Positions 46,886 to 56,647 of a DNA stretch of 64,000 nt are shown piece after piece. The DNA lies in contig CM030933.1 of NCBI GenBank assembly GCA_018136815.1, positions 4,330,341 through 4,394,340 on the forward strand, in the 5' to 3' direction. Made by a program: the position numbers and the translations under genes. Positions within the stretch are counted from its first letter, which is position 1; each line of letters opens with the position of its first letter. The notes under the pieces were generated by a model that saw only the letters and a list, made by a program, of their open reading frames with translations, was not told the origin of the DNA and did no database searches. The stretch comes from Isochrysis galbana (taxonomy: Eukaryota; Haptophyta; Isochrysidales; Isochrysidaceae).

Positions 46886-47680
46886 GGCGGATATTTCAAT
46901 GAAAAAAAAACCTTTTAATATTCTTACCGCACTCGCGGCGAATGGAACCACTACCCACTACAAGTAGCACGTAGCATACTCTCTACACCCCCATTCCCCG
47001 GCCCTTCTCCCCCCGCCATCAGGCGGCTCCCCCCGTACACTACTAGGGGGATTGGGGTGGAGGGCTTAGATATGGTCCGGTGGCCCGCGCCACCCCCCGG
47101 TGATCTTTCCCCCCCTTCCTCCTGTGTCTCCGAGTGGGCGGCCCAGTCTGTCTCGTCTTATCCTGTAAACAGGCGCGAGACTTACCGATTTTCCGGTGGG
47201 CGGAGCTCTCGCTCGCGCCCACCCCCTTTTCCGCGCTCTCTCTCCCCTCTCCTGCGGCACGCGCGATGGCGCGCCTGCGGCAGGCCTGCAGCTGCCCTCT
47301 GGCGGCCCCTGGAGGCTCATGGAGGCCAGCTCTGGGGGCAGAGGAGGCTGGGGCTGGGCCCTGGCCTCCCCTGCCTCTCCCTCGCTGGCGCTCCCGAGCC
47401 TCTGGGGCCACCAGTCTGCACCTGTCTGCCTGTCGACCAGGGGGGGAGGGGGGGTTGGAGCAATGGGCTGGTCACGAGGGGCCAGGATGGGCGAATGGGG
47501 CGAGCCTGTGGGGAAGGGAGTGGGTCAGTAGGGCAGTGGCCTCCTGGCAAGCCATCAGGCATGCCAGGAGGATGGGTGGTTCCTCCCCCATGGCAGGGGA
47601 GGAGTGGAGAGAGGGGGGGGCTCGTGCCCCCCCATGGGTCAACCAAGTATAAACTTAGTTGGCGGATATTTCAATGAAAA
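46886..47680 (-). mobile_element. Full-length retroposon with tail B and 20-bp target-site duplication
   Basis: The 20-mer ggcggatatttcaatgaaaa occurs at 46886-46905 and 47661-47680. Read on the minus strand, the element begins at 47660 with AACTAAGT-TTAT-ACTTGGTT, carries the same 5' module as the neighbouring tail-A element, then a different 3' half (CCGATTTTCCGG-type segment, CAGGATAAGACGAGAC, ATATCTAAGCCC, GTAGTGTACGGGGGGAGCC), and ends CCGC-GAGT-GCGG-TAAGAATATTAAAAGG plus a run of T. The same 3' end is used by the LINE copies at 22215 and 8801, so that LINE family is the likely source of its reverse transcriptase. It is non-coding: overlapping frames in it are GC-rich artefacts. Confidence 0.92.
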
Positions 47681-47923
47681 CTGCGAGACGCTCGTCCATA
47701 TGTATATGTTGTCCTACTACCACCTAGCACCTAGCACCTACGAGTCGCACGCATATCGCATCGATCGCGCACCTACACGTACCATATGGGGTTCTTATAG
47801 TACTACTACTACTTGTTAGTTCAAAACATTCGCATCACAACACAGCACACAAGTCGCACATGCACATACGCACTCATGCTGCCTTCTTGCGCCGGCTATT
47901 GCTATTGCTGTTGTGCCTTAACT

Positions 47924-48960
47924 TCAACGCGGCGGCATTGCCAGCCACTTTGTGAGGAAGTCAGCGGCCATGTGCTCTGTGTGCACGTGGCGGAGGGCGA
48001 CCTCTCCTGCGGCGACTCTCTGGAGGAGGGAGTGGTAGCAGCGCATAAAGTGGCGAGCGCGGCTGGGGGCTGAGCGGAGGGAGCCAACGCGCATGTTGGC
48101 GAGGTTGTCGGTGCCGACGAGGGTGGGGCCGTCGGGGGGAATGCCCAGGGCGCGCAGGACCTCGCGGGCGTAGGAAACGGCCTCGGCCGCTTTGCTGGAG
48201 GCGATGCCCTCGGCTTCCATGGAGGAGTCGACGAGGAGGGAGAGCTTCTTCGTTTGGTGGAGGATTGCGCCGCCGCCGAAGGTGAGAAGGATGCCGTAGA
48301 TGTTGCGGTCCCCCCAGGTGGCGTCGGCCATGGCTTCGAGCGATTCGGGGGCGGGCTCGGCAAGGTCGATGTGAGCGGCGATGGCGGCGGTGAAGCGGGG
48401 TGAGGTGGAGAGGGCCAGGCCCCCATATGTGATGCCCACGTCCTTCTCGTTGTAGGCGGCGATGAGGGCGTCGGCGAGGGTCTGGACGCCGGCGTCGATG
48501 GTGGCGACGGCGGGCGGAAGGCTGGAGCGGACGAGGGCGAACTCGTTGAGTGGGCGGACATGGTGCTGATGGACGATTCCGGCGCGGTTGTTGCGGAGGA
48601 TCACGTAGGAGGCGCCGCGTATGCCGAGGAAGCGGCCGACGGAGGCGCGGGGCTGATCGAGGCTGCCCTTGGGGCCGCGCGTGTCTTCGACTACGACAAC
48701 GGTGGCGCCGAAGATGAAGGGGGTGGGGTGGTCGAACGACGGAATTTTCCCGGTGAAACGCTGGTACTTGGTGAGAGGAGCGCCGGGGCGGGCGGTGCGG
48801 TTGTCCAGGTAGTTGGCGTACTCGCGCGCGGGCAGGAGGAAGGAGTTGGGGAGCCGGGCGCGTTGGAGCATGGTCTCGGCGGCGCGGGTGAGGATGTCGT
48901 GGTGGCGCGATGTGGATTGGTGCATGGTGGGGCAGTGAATGAGGATGGTGGAGGTGCGGG
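47924..48960 (-). mobile_element. Ty1/copia remnant: integrase C-terminal part joined to RNase H, RT missing
   Basis: In one minus-strand frame, RHHDILTRAAETMLQRARLPNSFLLPAREYANYLDNRT and FGATVVVVEDTRGPKGSLDQPRASVGRFLGIRGASYVILRN give the integrase C-terminal part (about 48930-48590). After PLNEFALVRSS and a linker, the frame reaches a copia RNase H: ADATWGDRNIYGILLTFGGGAILHQTKKLSLLVDSSMEAEGIASSKAAEAV, LVGTDNLANM, and RHFMRCYHSLLQRVAAGEVALRHVHTEHMAADFLTKWL, ending at 47924. The reverse transcriptase that should lie between is absent, yet the frame stays open. Upstream, beyond about 48950, integrase core and gag are replaced by a C/A-rich simple region. No LTRs were noticed. It is a defective copy. 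Confidence 0.85.
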
Positions 48961-49780
48961 TGGTGTGGCGGGTTGGGTGGGTCAGTGGGCTGTGGAGGAC
49001 CTGGGTAGTGAGGACCGGGAACGAAGGGAGCGGAAGGGAGTGGGGAGTAGAAGTGTGGCTGCATCGGTGTCGATGGGAGGGGTGGTGCAGCCGACGGGTG
49101 GGGCTGTGGTGTCTGTTGTGTGGTTTGCTGTGTTGCCTGTGGTGGTGGTTGATGGTGTAGTGGTGTGGGGTCAATGACGTTCGGGGAGGAAGGGAGGAGG
49201 CGGTGTGAGGAGGCGTGTGCTGGGTGGGAGGGCGAGTCGACTCCTCCGCTACCATGTTGCTCGAGGGCACCGACTGGGAGGTCAATGGCTGGAGCTGGCT
49301 ATGGATTGGAAGGTAGTGTTGAGTCTGATGTGAGATTGTGTGTGTGGGAGTGTGGGAACTGTGAGTGAGGAGTGAGGGTGGTTGGGGGCTCGGTGTGACA
49401 TGAAGAATACCAGTTACCAGTCTGCATAGCGGCACGCGATGGACGAGGACGCACAGGGAAGACAGAGGAACGAGGGGACAGGGGGTGCTTCGGAGCGCTG
49501 GCGCTGAGAGAACCAAGACGGAGGATAAAGACACAGAGAAGACGGGGGGGGGGGGGGCGAACAGCTATAGGAACACAGGAAAGGATAGAAGATATGGACG
49601 GAGGGAACGGGGCACTGGCGGGTCGGGGAGGGGGCGGGGCGCGGGAAGACCCCCGACCCCACTGGCCAAGGAAACAAGGGGGGGACCGGAGTTACAAAGG
49701 GAAGGGCAAGGGAGGGATCTCGGCTGCATGCGGGTGCGGTGCGAGGGAGGAGAGGGAAGAGGGCGGGTCGCCGGGAGGGT
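48961..49780. other. GT/GGT-rich simple region upstream of the copia remnant
   Basis: 48950-49400 is T/G-rich on the plus strand (GGTGGTTGATGGTGTAG...), giving Ser/His/Thr/Pro-rich frames on the other strand. 49540-49780 is G-rich with a run of 13 G at about 49545. No gene recognised. An 11-bp hairpin with loop AAAA lies at 49782-49807, followed by ATGGAGGGCG, similar to retroelement heads. Confidence 0.45.
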
Positions 49781-50097
49781 AGACACGTTCTAAAAATAGA
49801 GCGTGTCGTGGGGCATGGAGGGCGTTCGCGCGCTCCCCCTAGCGCCCTAGCGCAACATAAGGGAATGTAACCCGATCCAACACTAGAGCAAAGAATGAAC
49901 CACGGTCTCCCGCCCCCTTCTCTCCGACTCCTGGCCGAAGCAGCGCGCGCGGCCTCCCCGGAACCAGCTTCTCCGCTAAAGAGGGAACTGGGAAAGGGGG
50001 GGGGGTTGTTAGGGGTTAAGGTTGGGTAGTAGGGAGGTACACAAGCCCACTGTCTCACGCCGCACGCGCCGCGGGGAATTTTAAGAAGATTTTTTTT

Positions 50098-50349
50098 GTC
50101 GTTGCAGCACTCCGTAGCAACCCCGGGAGTGCGCAACGCTACCCCTTCGCCGTCTGAAGGCTGAAGGAGCCTAGGCCCCAGACATGACCATGAATGCAAG
50201 CCGGGGCGCTCAGACGACCCGCCCGCCCGCCCACGGGCTTTGCCGGGGTCTCTGCAGGGCCTGCAGGGACATCTTCACCTGCGTCTTCACCTGCGTCGGC
50301 GTGCAGCATCGGCGAGCGGCTCAGTGCAGGTGCGCATCTTCCCAGTTGG
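50098..50349 (+). mobile_element. Dispersed repeat D, copy 1
   Basis: About 250 bp from GTCGTTGCAGCACTCC to GCATCTTCCCAGTTGG, followed by A7 and TTTT, with a closely similar second copy at 63248-63490 in the same orientation. It contains a short cysteine-rich frame (MTMNASRGAQ...CRDIFTCVFTCVG) kept in both copies, likely fortuitous. It is preceded here by GCGGGGAATTTTAAGAAG, resembling tail B. Confidence 0.7.
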
Positions 50350-50439
50350 AAAAAAATTTTATTGCGGGGGAGGAGGGGCTGGTCAGCTGGTCAGAGAGAT
50401 GGGCTGGCAACGATAGATGGGCTGGCAACGACAGACAGG

Positions 50440-50550
50440 CTAGGCCAGGGCCAGGGCGGGCAAATCAAGCGAGCCTGTGGGGAGAGGGATCGGTCAGCAG
50501 GGCAGTGTGATCCTGGCAAGCCATCAGGCATCAGGCATGCCAGGAGATCT
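50440..50550 (+). mobile_element. Fragment of the shared retroposon 5' module
   Basis: GGCCAGGGCGGGCAAATCAAGCGAGCCTGTGGGGAG ... CAGGGCAGTGTGATCCTGGCAAGCCATCAGG ... GCATGCCAGGAG matches the 5' module of the elements at 45600-46482 and 46906-47660 (in their plus-strand orientation). Both the head and a tail are missing. Confidence 0.65.
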
Positions 50551-50865
50551 TTTCTAGGTCGATATTTTAGATGGCGGCGCCCCAGAGTGAGAAGGAAGGG
50601 TTTCTTTCTCGAGGAGCGAGCTCGAGCCAGATTTCAGATCCCGGCAGTGGCAGATCGGACCGGCGGAGACGTTAGGAGAGGGGAGAGAGAGGGGGGGCGG
50701 CAGCGGGAAGCGAGGAGAGAGAGATGAGGGGAGAGAGAGAAAAGGGGGAGAGGATCACAGAAGAAAGAGGAGAGAGAGACAGGAGAATATGTTTGACAAG
50801 AGGAAGGAATAGAAGAGAGCGAGGGGGACGCGAGCGAGGGAGGGACGGGGAGAGAGGAAGAAGGA

Positions 50866-52218
50866 ATGGGGAGAGAGGGAGAGCAGGTGGAGAAGAAGAA
50901 TGAGGCGAGTATGCCGTTGTGTAGACACCATCCCGAGTCTCCGCTTACCGCGCTCGACAGCGATGTGCTCATGCTGATCTGCCGGAAGCTGCCGCTCTCA
51001 GCACTCGGCAGCTTGAGCAAGGCGAGCCACGCCTTCCGCCAGTTTGTTCACAGCGAGGCGCACCTGGTCTGGGTAGGGGAGACGGGGTACCAGGAGCGCA
51101 GCCTCGTGATGGAGCAGCTCGTTCTATGCGTCGCCAACGGACAGCGAGCCTTCCTCCTCAAGCTCTTCCGAGAGCGAGCGTGGCTTGACGAGTGCGCGTG
51201 CAAGCCCGAGAGCCTCCTCATCGCGTGCGCACTCGGTGATGAGGAGTGGGTGCGCTTGCTGCTGAGACACAAGCCAAATCGCCCCATAATGTGGAAAGAG
51301 CTTACCATCGCAGTCCGGCGTGCCGGCGTGCGCATGCCCGGTTGCTTGAATCACATCCTGCAGAATGCCTTGCCGCCGCTGATTGCAGCAGCCTATAGCG
51401 GGAGCGAGTTGTGCCTGCGCACCCTGATCGAGGTGGGCGCGGCGGCGGGCGTGGATGTCAAGACGCACGGTGGCATGGCACTCCGAATCGCCGCCGGTCG
51501 GGGACATGCGAGGTGCGTCCGCGCACTCATCGAAGTGAACGTTGAGCTGAACGAGTCGTCAAGCCGTGGCGGCACTGCTCTAATGGCTGCCTGTGAGGGT
51601 GGCCATGTAGCGTGCGTGCTCGCCCTCCTGGAAGCGTGTGCGGCTATCGACGCACGATTCGGCCCGCGGCAATCCTTGATGAAGGCATGCCATGCGAAGA
51701 CGCTGATGTTTGACGAGACAGCACTCATGCTCGCGTGCAGAACCGGCAATCATAGGTGTGCACAGGCCCTGATTCGTATGGGTGCGCCGGTGAACGATTC
51801 AACTGGCGCAAACGAGACAGCAATCTTCATGGCGTGCGCCGCGGGTCATGAGGCATGCGTGCAGACGCTCGTAACTTTGGGCGGTGCCGATGTCAACCAC
51901 TTGACCACTGTAGGGTGGACACCATTGATGTACGCATGCGATTCTGGTCATGAAAAGTGCGCCCGCATATTGATCAAGGCGGGCGCTGATCTTTACCGAC
52001 AGACCTCGACAGGCACTACCGCTCTCATGATCGCGTGTAAGAAGGGCAATGTCCGCTGTGTCGAAGCTCTCATAGAGGCGGGCGCTGCAGACACAGAGAA
52101 GACAGATCGGCGAGGCAACACTGCGTTCAAGCTTGCCCACAGCTATGGCAACCATCAGTGCGGCGTCTTGCTGCTTGCAAAAGAGAACGCCAGCAAAGTC
52201 TTGAATATTGCCGTGTAA
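50866..52218 (+). CDS. F-box and ankyrin repeat protein
   Basis: A 450-aa single-exon frame. The first ATG is at 50866, but the sequence before MPLCRHHPESP (ATG at 50911) is purine-rich leader-like, so the shorter 435-aa form is equally possible. Residues about 25-65 (SPLTALDSDVLMLICRKLPLSALGSLSKASHAFRQFV) fit an F-box, which docks to SKP1 in SCF ubiquitin ligases. From about residue 107 come ankyrin repeats, at least eight with the core pattern GGTALMAACEGGHVACVLALLEACAAID; clear units start near PPLIAAAYSGSEL, GMALRIAAGRGHA, TALMAACEGGH, TALMLACRTGNH, TAIFMACAAGHEA, TPLMYACDSGHEK, TALMIACKKGNV and TAFKLAHSYGNH. The likely role is substrate recognition for ubiquitination. One extra stretch (FGPRQSLMKACHAKTLMF) interrupts the register between two repeats. 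Upstream DNA (50560-50865) is GA-rich and non-coding. Confidence 0.88.
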   Translation: MGREGEQVEKKNEASMPLCRHHPESPLTALDSDVLMLICRKLPLSALGSLSKASHAFRQFVHSEAHLVWVGETGYQERSLVMEQLVLCVANGQRAFLLKLFRERAWLDECACKPESLLIACALGDEEWVRLLLRHKPNRPIMWKELTIAVRRAGVRMPGCLNHILQNALPPLIAAAYSGSELCLRTLIEVGAAAGVDVKTHGGMALRIAAGRGHARCVRALIEVNVELNESSSRGGTALMAACEGGHVACVLALLEACAAIDARFGPRQSLMKACHAKTLMFDETALMLACRTGNHRCAQALIRMGAPVNDSTGANETAIFMACAAGHEACVQTLVTLGGADVNHLTTVGWTPLMYACDSGHEKCARILIKAGADLYRQTSTGTTALMIACKKGNVRCVEALIEAGAADTEKTDRRGNTAFKLAHSYGNHQCGVLLLAKENASKVLNIAV

Positions 52219-53369
52219 GCTCCTATACATATGCCCCCGCAATTTTCTGTACGCATAATCCGCACGCGCGCATATTTCACCGCATCCCAGCCTGGCATGC
52301 GCCATGTTGTTCGTGTCGCATCTGCAACGCATTTCTTCAATGATGTGTTTGAGCGCCTTACTCGAGAAATGGGGCCGAGCCGGGTTCCGTACACCTCAAG
52401 TGGGCCGGGGGGGGGCAGTACTATCCCTTCGGAATTCTCGGTCGGCTTTTCCGGTCTTTTGCGTGTTATTGGCTTGGGGTTGCCGCGCAACTTAGGAGTC
52501 ACCTAGATTCGCATCTAGCCACCGCGCTCGCTGCGCTTGTGGCATTTGGCGTCGGTATCTTTGCCACTAACCTTAAACTTACATGAGCAAGAGGGGATGT
52601 GGGCGCCTGTCAGTTTGGGGCGGTACCGCCGGTGCCGCTCGCGCGCGTGCACCTTCGATCGGGCTCTGAAAAACTTTTGGGGCGAGGAGGTGATGCCAAT
52701 ACCTGACGGCAACACTCGGTGGTGTGCAAGCACGACCTCTGGTCATGAAAGAGTTTCTCGGACCCCCTGACGTCCATGGTTGCATTCTTCAACTCGAGCG
52801 GGCATGATTGCATTCTTCAACCCGAGCGGGTCGATCGTCCAAGTTGAGGCGTAAAAATAGGCGGGAGGAGTGCTTCACCGTCGATTCGAGAGGAGCTCAG
52901 GCGCGGCTCCCGCCTTCTGAGAGGGCTTCGGCTTCGGCAGGCTTGCGCAACTTTATCATGCCTCTCGAGCCCAGTAGTATGCTGTCGTGAGGATTAAAAC
53001 TGTGAGAGAAAGCTTACACGGAAAGACGGCAAAGATACCGACGCCAAATGCCACAAGCACTGCGATTGAGATGATGGGCACGGCGACCAAGAGGAATATG
53101 GTCAAGTTGCTTGTTCTCTCGCCCACTTGTCACCTTCAAGAGAGTATATATATTGGCATACTTCTTTACTCATTAAGATACATTTTTATGCTGGGTGTGC
53201 GTGCCAGTCTACCTCGACTCGTTGAATCGGGTGGTACGCGTGCCACTCCTTAGAGATGGAAGGGAGGGGAGTACGTGGGAATAGTGTCCAATAAGTTAGG
53301 GGTCAATGATTATATACCTGAATAGACGAGAGGGGCGTGACGAAAAAAGGGAACCTCAAGTTGCACCTT
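52219..53369. other. Unassigned stretch with one 28-bp tandem duplication
   Basis: No gene recognised. TTGCATTCTTCAACTCGAGC at 52780 is repeated at 52808 with one change, a 28-bp tandem pair. The remainder has only short, overlapping frames, and AT-rich patches lie near 53140-53190 and 53290. Confidence 0.5.
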
Positions 53370-53767
53370 CCTACGGCCTACGGCACAGACCCCTGTCGGG
53401 TCTCTGCCTCGTGCTGACGCACGAGACCAGTGCTGCGACTGTGTAGGGGCCCAGCCCGAGGGCTTCCCCTATGGGCGTTGCGTCCTGACGACTTTGTGGC
53501 ACACTTTGGAGCTGGTCGTATGTGATATGTGGCTGGAAAGGTGGAGATGGAGAGGCTTGGGTGGCCATGGTGGCTATGGGGTGGTATGGCGTGCTGGTGG
53601 TGGCACAGGCCGTGGCTCGTGCGCACCTGGTCAATCTTGGGTGCTGCTCGCGCTCGCTTCGGAGGCGCTGCATCGGTCGCGGCTCGATCGGCCGGCGCGG
53701 CGGGGGTGCGACGGCAGGGGAGGAGGGGAGCGACGCGCGCTCCATGACCCTATCTTTTTAAAGATAG
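53370..53767 (-). mobile_element. Retroelement head with hairpin and M-E-R-A frame
   Basis: On the minus strand a palindrome CTATCTTT-AA-AAAGATAG (53767-53750) is followed by GGGTCATGGAGCGCGCG, whose ATG (53745) opens a 124-aa Pro/Ser/Arg-rich frame MERASLPSSPAV... The bases around this start recur on the plus strand at 59185-59215. This mirrors the arrangement at 3792 and 8801. I read it as the ORF1 start of a degenerate LINE. The downstream extent is unclear. Confidence 0.5.
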
Positions 53768-53834
53768 TAGATAGTTGAACAAAACCAAACTTATCCTAAT
53801 CCTACACCACTAGATCACCCGAGTACCGCTACGA

Positions 53835-54057
53835 TGGAAACCAATTACCTAGCGGCACATGAAGAAGGTGAGAACCGAACAGCCAGGGTCAGGTACACCC
53901 TGCTCGACGCCCGCCTAAACCTAAAGCCCGAGCCCCTAAGTAGCGCACAAGGGGAGGTGCTGCAAGGCGGGCCGAGGAGAAAGGAAGGGACAGGGGCGTG
54001 GCAACAAAAGTGAATCCCAAAGCCACGCGCGAGGCGAGAATATAACGGCTTCTTGTC
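53835..54057 (+). mobile_element. LINE 3' UTR fragment with tail-B-like end
   Basis: The sequence from about GCGGCACATGAAGAAGG through CACAAGGGGAGGTGCTGCAAGGCGGG and AGGGGCGTGGCAACAAAAG to GCCACGCGCGAGGCGAGAATATAACGGC matches the 3' UTR ends at 10380-10495 and (inverted) 22370-22230. Only the 3' UTR remains. Confidence 0.65.
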
Positions 54058-54151
54058 GCACCGCGACCCATTAAAATTTGTTTAAAAAATAGCGCACGGT
54101 AAATGCATCTCCCCTTCTCCGTGGGCCTCTATTGGACATACACCATACGCA

Positions 54152-55819
54152 TCACACCTGTGGCTGAGACCAATTAAGCCCGAATCCAACTTCAGCATGA
54201 GGTGTCGCCATGGCCAGGCGCAGCCATTCTTGTCGACTTGCACGATCCTCTCTCAGCCACCGGCATGGCTCCCAGTCGTCCCACGCTGGACGATCTACGT
54301 TCCGCATACCGCAAAAGACATGAGCAAGAAGAGCAGCGTGGGCCTCCGCGGTCGCGGTGTAGCAACTACCATCCGAACACAGGTGCATTTGGCGCGTGCG
54401 TGGACAACGTCGGGCCGCACGGGCCCCACACGAGGCGCAATGCACAAGCTGCTGATCGTCTACCAATGCGAGCTCCGTCGCTCCTTTTGCATTGGGTTGG
54501 TGTTCAGCCGGACACTTTCGTCGGAAGACGAAGAGCTCCGCGTACAGAAGTGGCCAGTTGGGCAGAGTCACGCGCAATCGGAGCTCCCATCTGCCCGACA
54601 GGAGCTCTACGTGAAAGGTCTGCGTGCCAGTCATCCCGGTTCCCCACTCACCAATGTAGACCACGTTCTGGCCTTTAAAGGCACTAAGCGCCTCATCGCA
54701 TAGGCCTTCCTCGCCCGGAGACGGCATGCACACAAGCAGCGTGTCGTGGTCAAGAGAACGCAACGATTCTGCCGTGCCTGGCTCCACCACTAGATGTTGT
54801 TGCTGCGGCGGTGCTTCCGGCGGTGAGATATCCAGAGCTCGAACCAAGGCAGGCGGTGGGCGACGCTCCGAATGTGTACGTCCCTCGCGGGCATGGCTTT
54901 CGACGCGCATCCTTGCTGCCACACGCTTCGCGATGCATGCTGCCCAGTGCCCGTTGTGAGCACCAAGCTCCACCAGCCCTCCCTTAACGGCCAAACGAGT
55001 CAGCGCCGTCAGGGCTTCCCGACAAGGCACTGCGAATGCCTGGAAACGCGCGGCACAGTCACGGCCTGTCAAATGCCAGCGTAGCACTGTTGTTTGTGCC
55101 CGTTTGGCCTCACAGCCGCCGAGGCCTCGCGCAAGGAACACGCCCTCAACCCACCGCGAGCGCAGCAGCCGAAGCAGCGAGCACGCCCCATGTCGCCAAG
55201 GCTCGCCATCACCGCGCTCGAGCCACTCGTCGCGCACTCCCCACGAGCGGGCGATGTGTGGAACCCCAGTCAGGAGATGGCGCACCCGTACGGCGTTGAT
55301 GGGCGAAGCCTTCATGTGAGCGGATGCAGCCGCCTCTGCGACGGCAGCAGGCAGCAGAGGGGGGGATGCACGGCCGGGTATGCGGCGAACCACATCCCAC
55401 AGCGCCACATCTAGACGGTCGAGCGCAGATAACTGGCGGAATAGAGAGACTGAGCCACCCGCCGCACGGCGTGCTGCGCGCATCTCCGAGTGGAACGATC
55501 TCACGTCGTGCGCCACCATCTCGGTCACTGGCGCGGCGCGCAGCGCCTCCTCGAGCTGCTCCTCCACGTAAGAGCGCCACTCTTCCGAGCCGAGGCCGAG
55601 CGAGAGCGAGAGCCGCCAGCCACGCAACGCTGCGAGCCCCACATCGATAGCACCAGAGCCAGCGGGCTCACAGAGCGCGGCGCAGGGCTCGGGCCAGCGC
55701 GGCGGCTCGGGCACGCCGCCGCCCCTGCTCCCGCCCCCGTGGAGCGAGGCCTCCGCCTCGGCGAGCCACGCCTCCACCTCGGCCACCCTCGCGGCCGCAC
55801 GGGACCGCTTCGCCCCCAT
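54152..55819 (-). CDS. Uncharacterised methyltransferase-fold protein with C-terminal Cys cluster
   Basis: A 555-aa single-exon frame from the ATG at 55819 (MGAKRSRAAARVAEVEAW); the frame continues upstream in low-complexity Arg/Glu sequence, unlikely to be translated. Residues about 282-297 (GLVELGAHNGHWAACI) look like motif I of an S-adenosylmethionine methyltransferase (E-x-G-x-x-x-G). Residues 361-436 (LLVCMPSPGEEGLCDEALSAFKG, VVYIGEWGTGMTGTQTFHVELL, WELRLRVTLPNWPLLYAELFVFRRK) match a pattern I recall from uncharacterised methyltransferase-like proteins of fungi, oomycetes and algae. After it, C461-x2-C464 ... C472 ... C481 ... C486 (CASCGARAARRCPRTRQMHLCSDGSC) resembles a MYND-type zinc finger. 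The first 250 residues are helical and unrecognised. The substrate is unknown. Confidence 0.6.
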   Translation of the reverse strand: MGAKRSRAAARVAEVEAWLAEAEASLHGGGSRGGGVPEPPRWPEPCAALCEPAGSGAIDVGLAALRGWRLSLSLGLGSEEWRSYVEEQLEEALRAAPVTEMVAHDVRSFHSEMRAARRAAGGSVSLFRQLSALDRLDVALWDVVRRIPGRASPPLLPAAVAEAAASAHMKASPINAVRVRHLLTGVPHIARSWGVRDEWLERGDGEPWRHGACSLLRLLRSRWVEGVFLARGLGGCEAKRAQTTVLRWHLTGRDCAARFQAFAVPCREALTALTRLAVKGGLVELGAHNGHWAACIAKRVAARMRVESHAREGRTHSERRPPPALVRALDISPPEAPPQQQHLVVEPGTAESLRSLDHDTLLVCMPSPGEEGLCDEALSAFKGQNVVYIGEWGTGMTGTQTFHVELLSGRWELRLRVTLPNWPLLYAELFVFRRKCPAEHQPNAKGATELALVDDQQLVHCASCGARAARRCPRTRQMHLCSDGSCYTATAEAHAALLAHVFCGMRNVDRPAWDDWEPCRWLREDRASRQEWLRLAMATPHAEVGFGLNWSQPQV

Positions 55820-56647
55820 CCGCCACGCCGCCCCGAAGGACACCGCCCGCCTCTCTCGTCGTACTTCTCTCTCTTCTCTTCTCTTCCTTCGTTTCTTTTC
55901 TGAGTCATCACTTCTCTCTCCTCGCTTCTCTCTAGAGTGCAATACTTGTCCTCTCTCTCTCGTCCTCTCTCCCCCCACCTCGATTCTCCCTCTCTCCTAG
56001 TGACTAATGCTATAAATGGTTGGACTGGCGGGGGGCCACGCGCCCACACTCCGCGCCGCCCCACCCCCTCTCTCTCTCGACCCCCGCCCTCGTTGGCTCG
56101 TGGGGGTCCAGAACCAACTTAATCCTAGCGCCGCTGACGAGACGCCTCTTTTCTAACCGCAGAGAGAGAGGAGGAGGTGTTGTCGGGCACACGGCCCGCC
56201 GCCATCTGGGATCGTCTCATCTTCATCTCCATCGGCACCCCTAAGTCTTCTCATCGGGGAGACGAGAGAGAAGAGTCGCAAGAGGAGAGGAGAAATCCAA
56301 TTCTCCTCCTCTCTCCCTCTCTCCCCGCCTCTCTCTCTCTCTCTCTCTTCTCTCTCGCTTCCACTCCTCTGTTCTCCTCCGTTCTCCCTCTCGCCCCTTC
56401 CCCTCCTCTCTCGGTACTCTATTTCTTTTTCTCCTCCCCCCCCCCCCCTCCTTTTCCCCCACAGGGCCCTTCCTCCAGCCCCTCTCCTCTGCCCTCCCGC
56501 TCGAGGACGCTTCCTCCCCCTCTCTCCCTCTCCCTCTCCCCGCCTCTCACCCCAGATACCCACCGCACGGGCCCCACCCCTTCCATCCATTTCTTCTCCC
56601 GCACTTCCTCCATTTCCCCCGTCCCTTTCCTCTTAGCCGTCGGCCCG
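55820..56647. other. Divergent intergenic region between methyltransferase-like and phosphoesterase genes
   Basis: The two flanking genes are transcribed away from each other. The sequence is CT-rich on the plus strand (55855-55975 and 56300-56560), i.e. purine-rich leader on the minus-strand gene's side and pyrimidine-rich leader on the plus-strand gene's side. It probably holds both promoters. No separate gene seen. Confidence 0.5.

Noticed and set aside
48560-49177. 205-aa Gly/Val-rich plus-strand frame
   Set aside because: Antisense of the copia integrase region and of simple GT-rich sequence.
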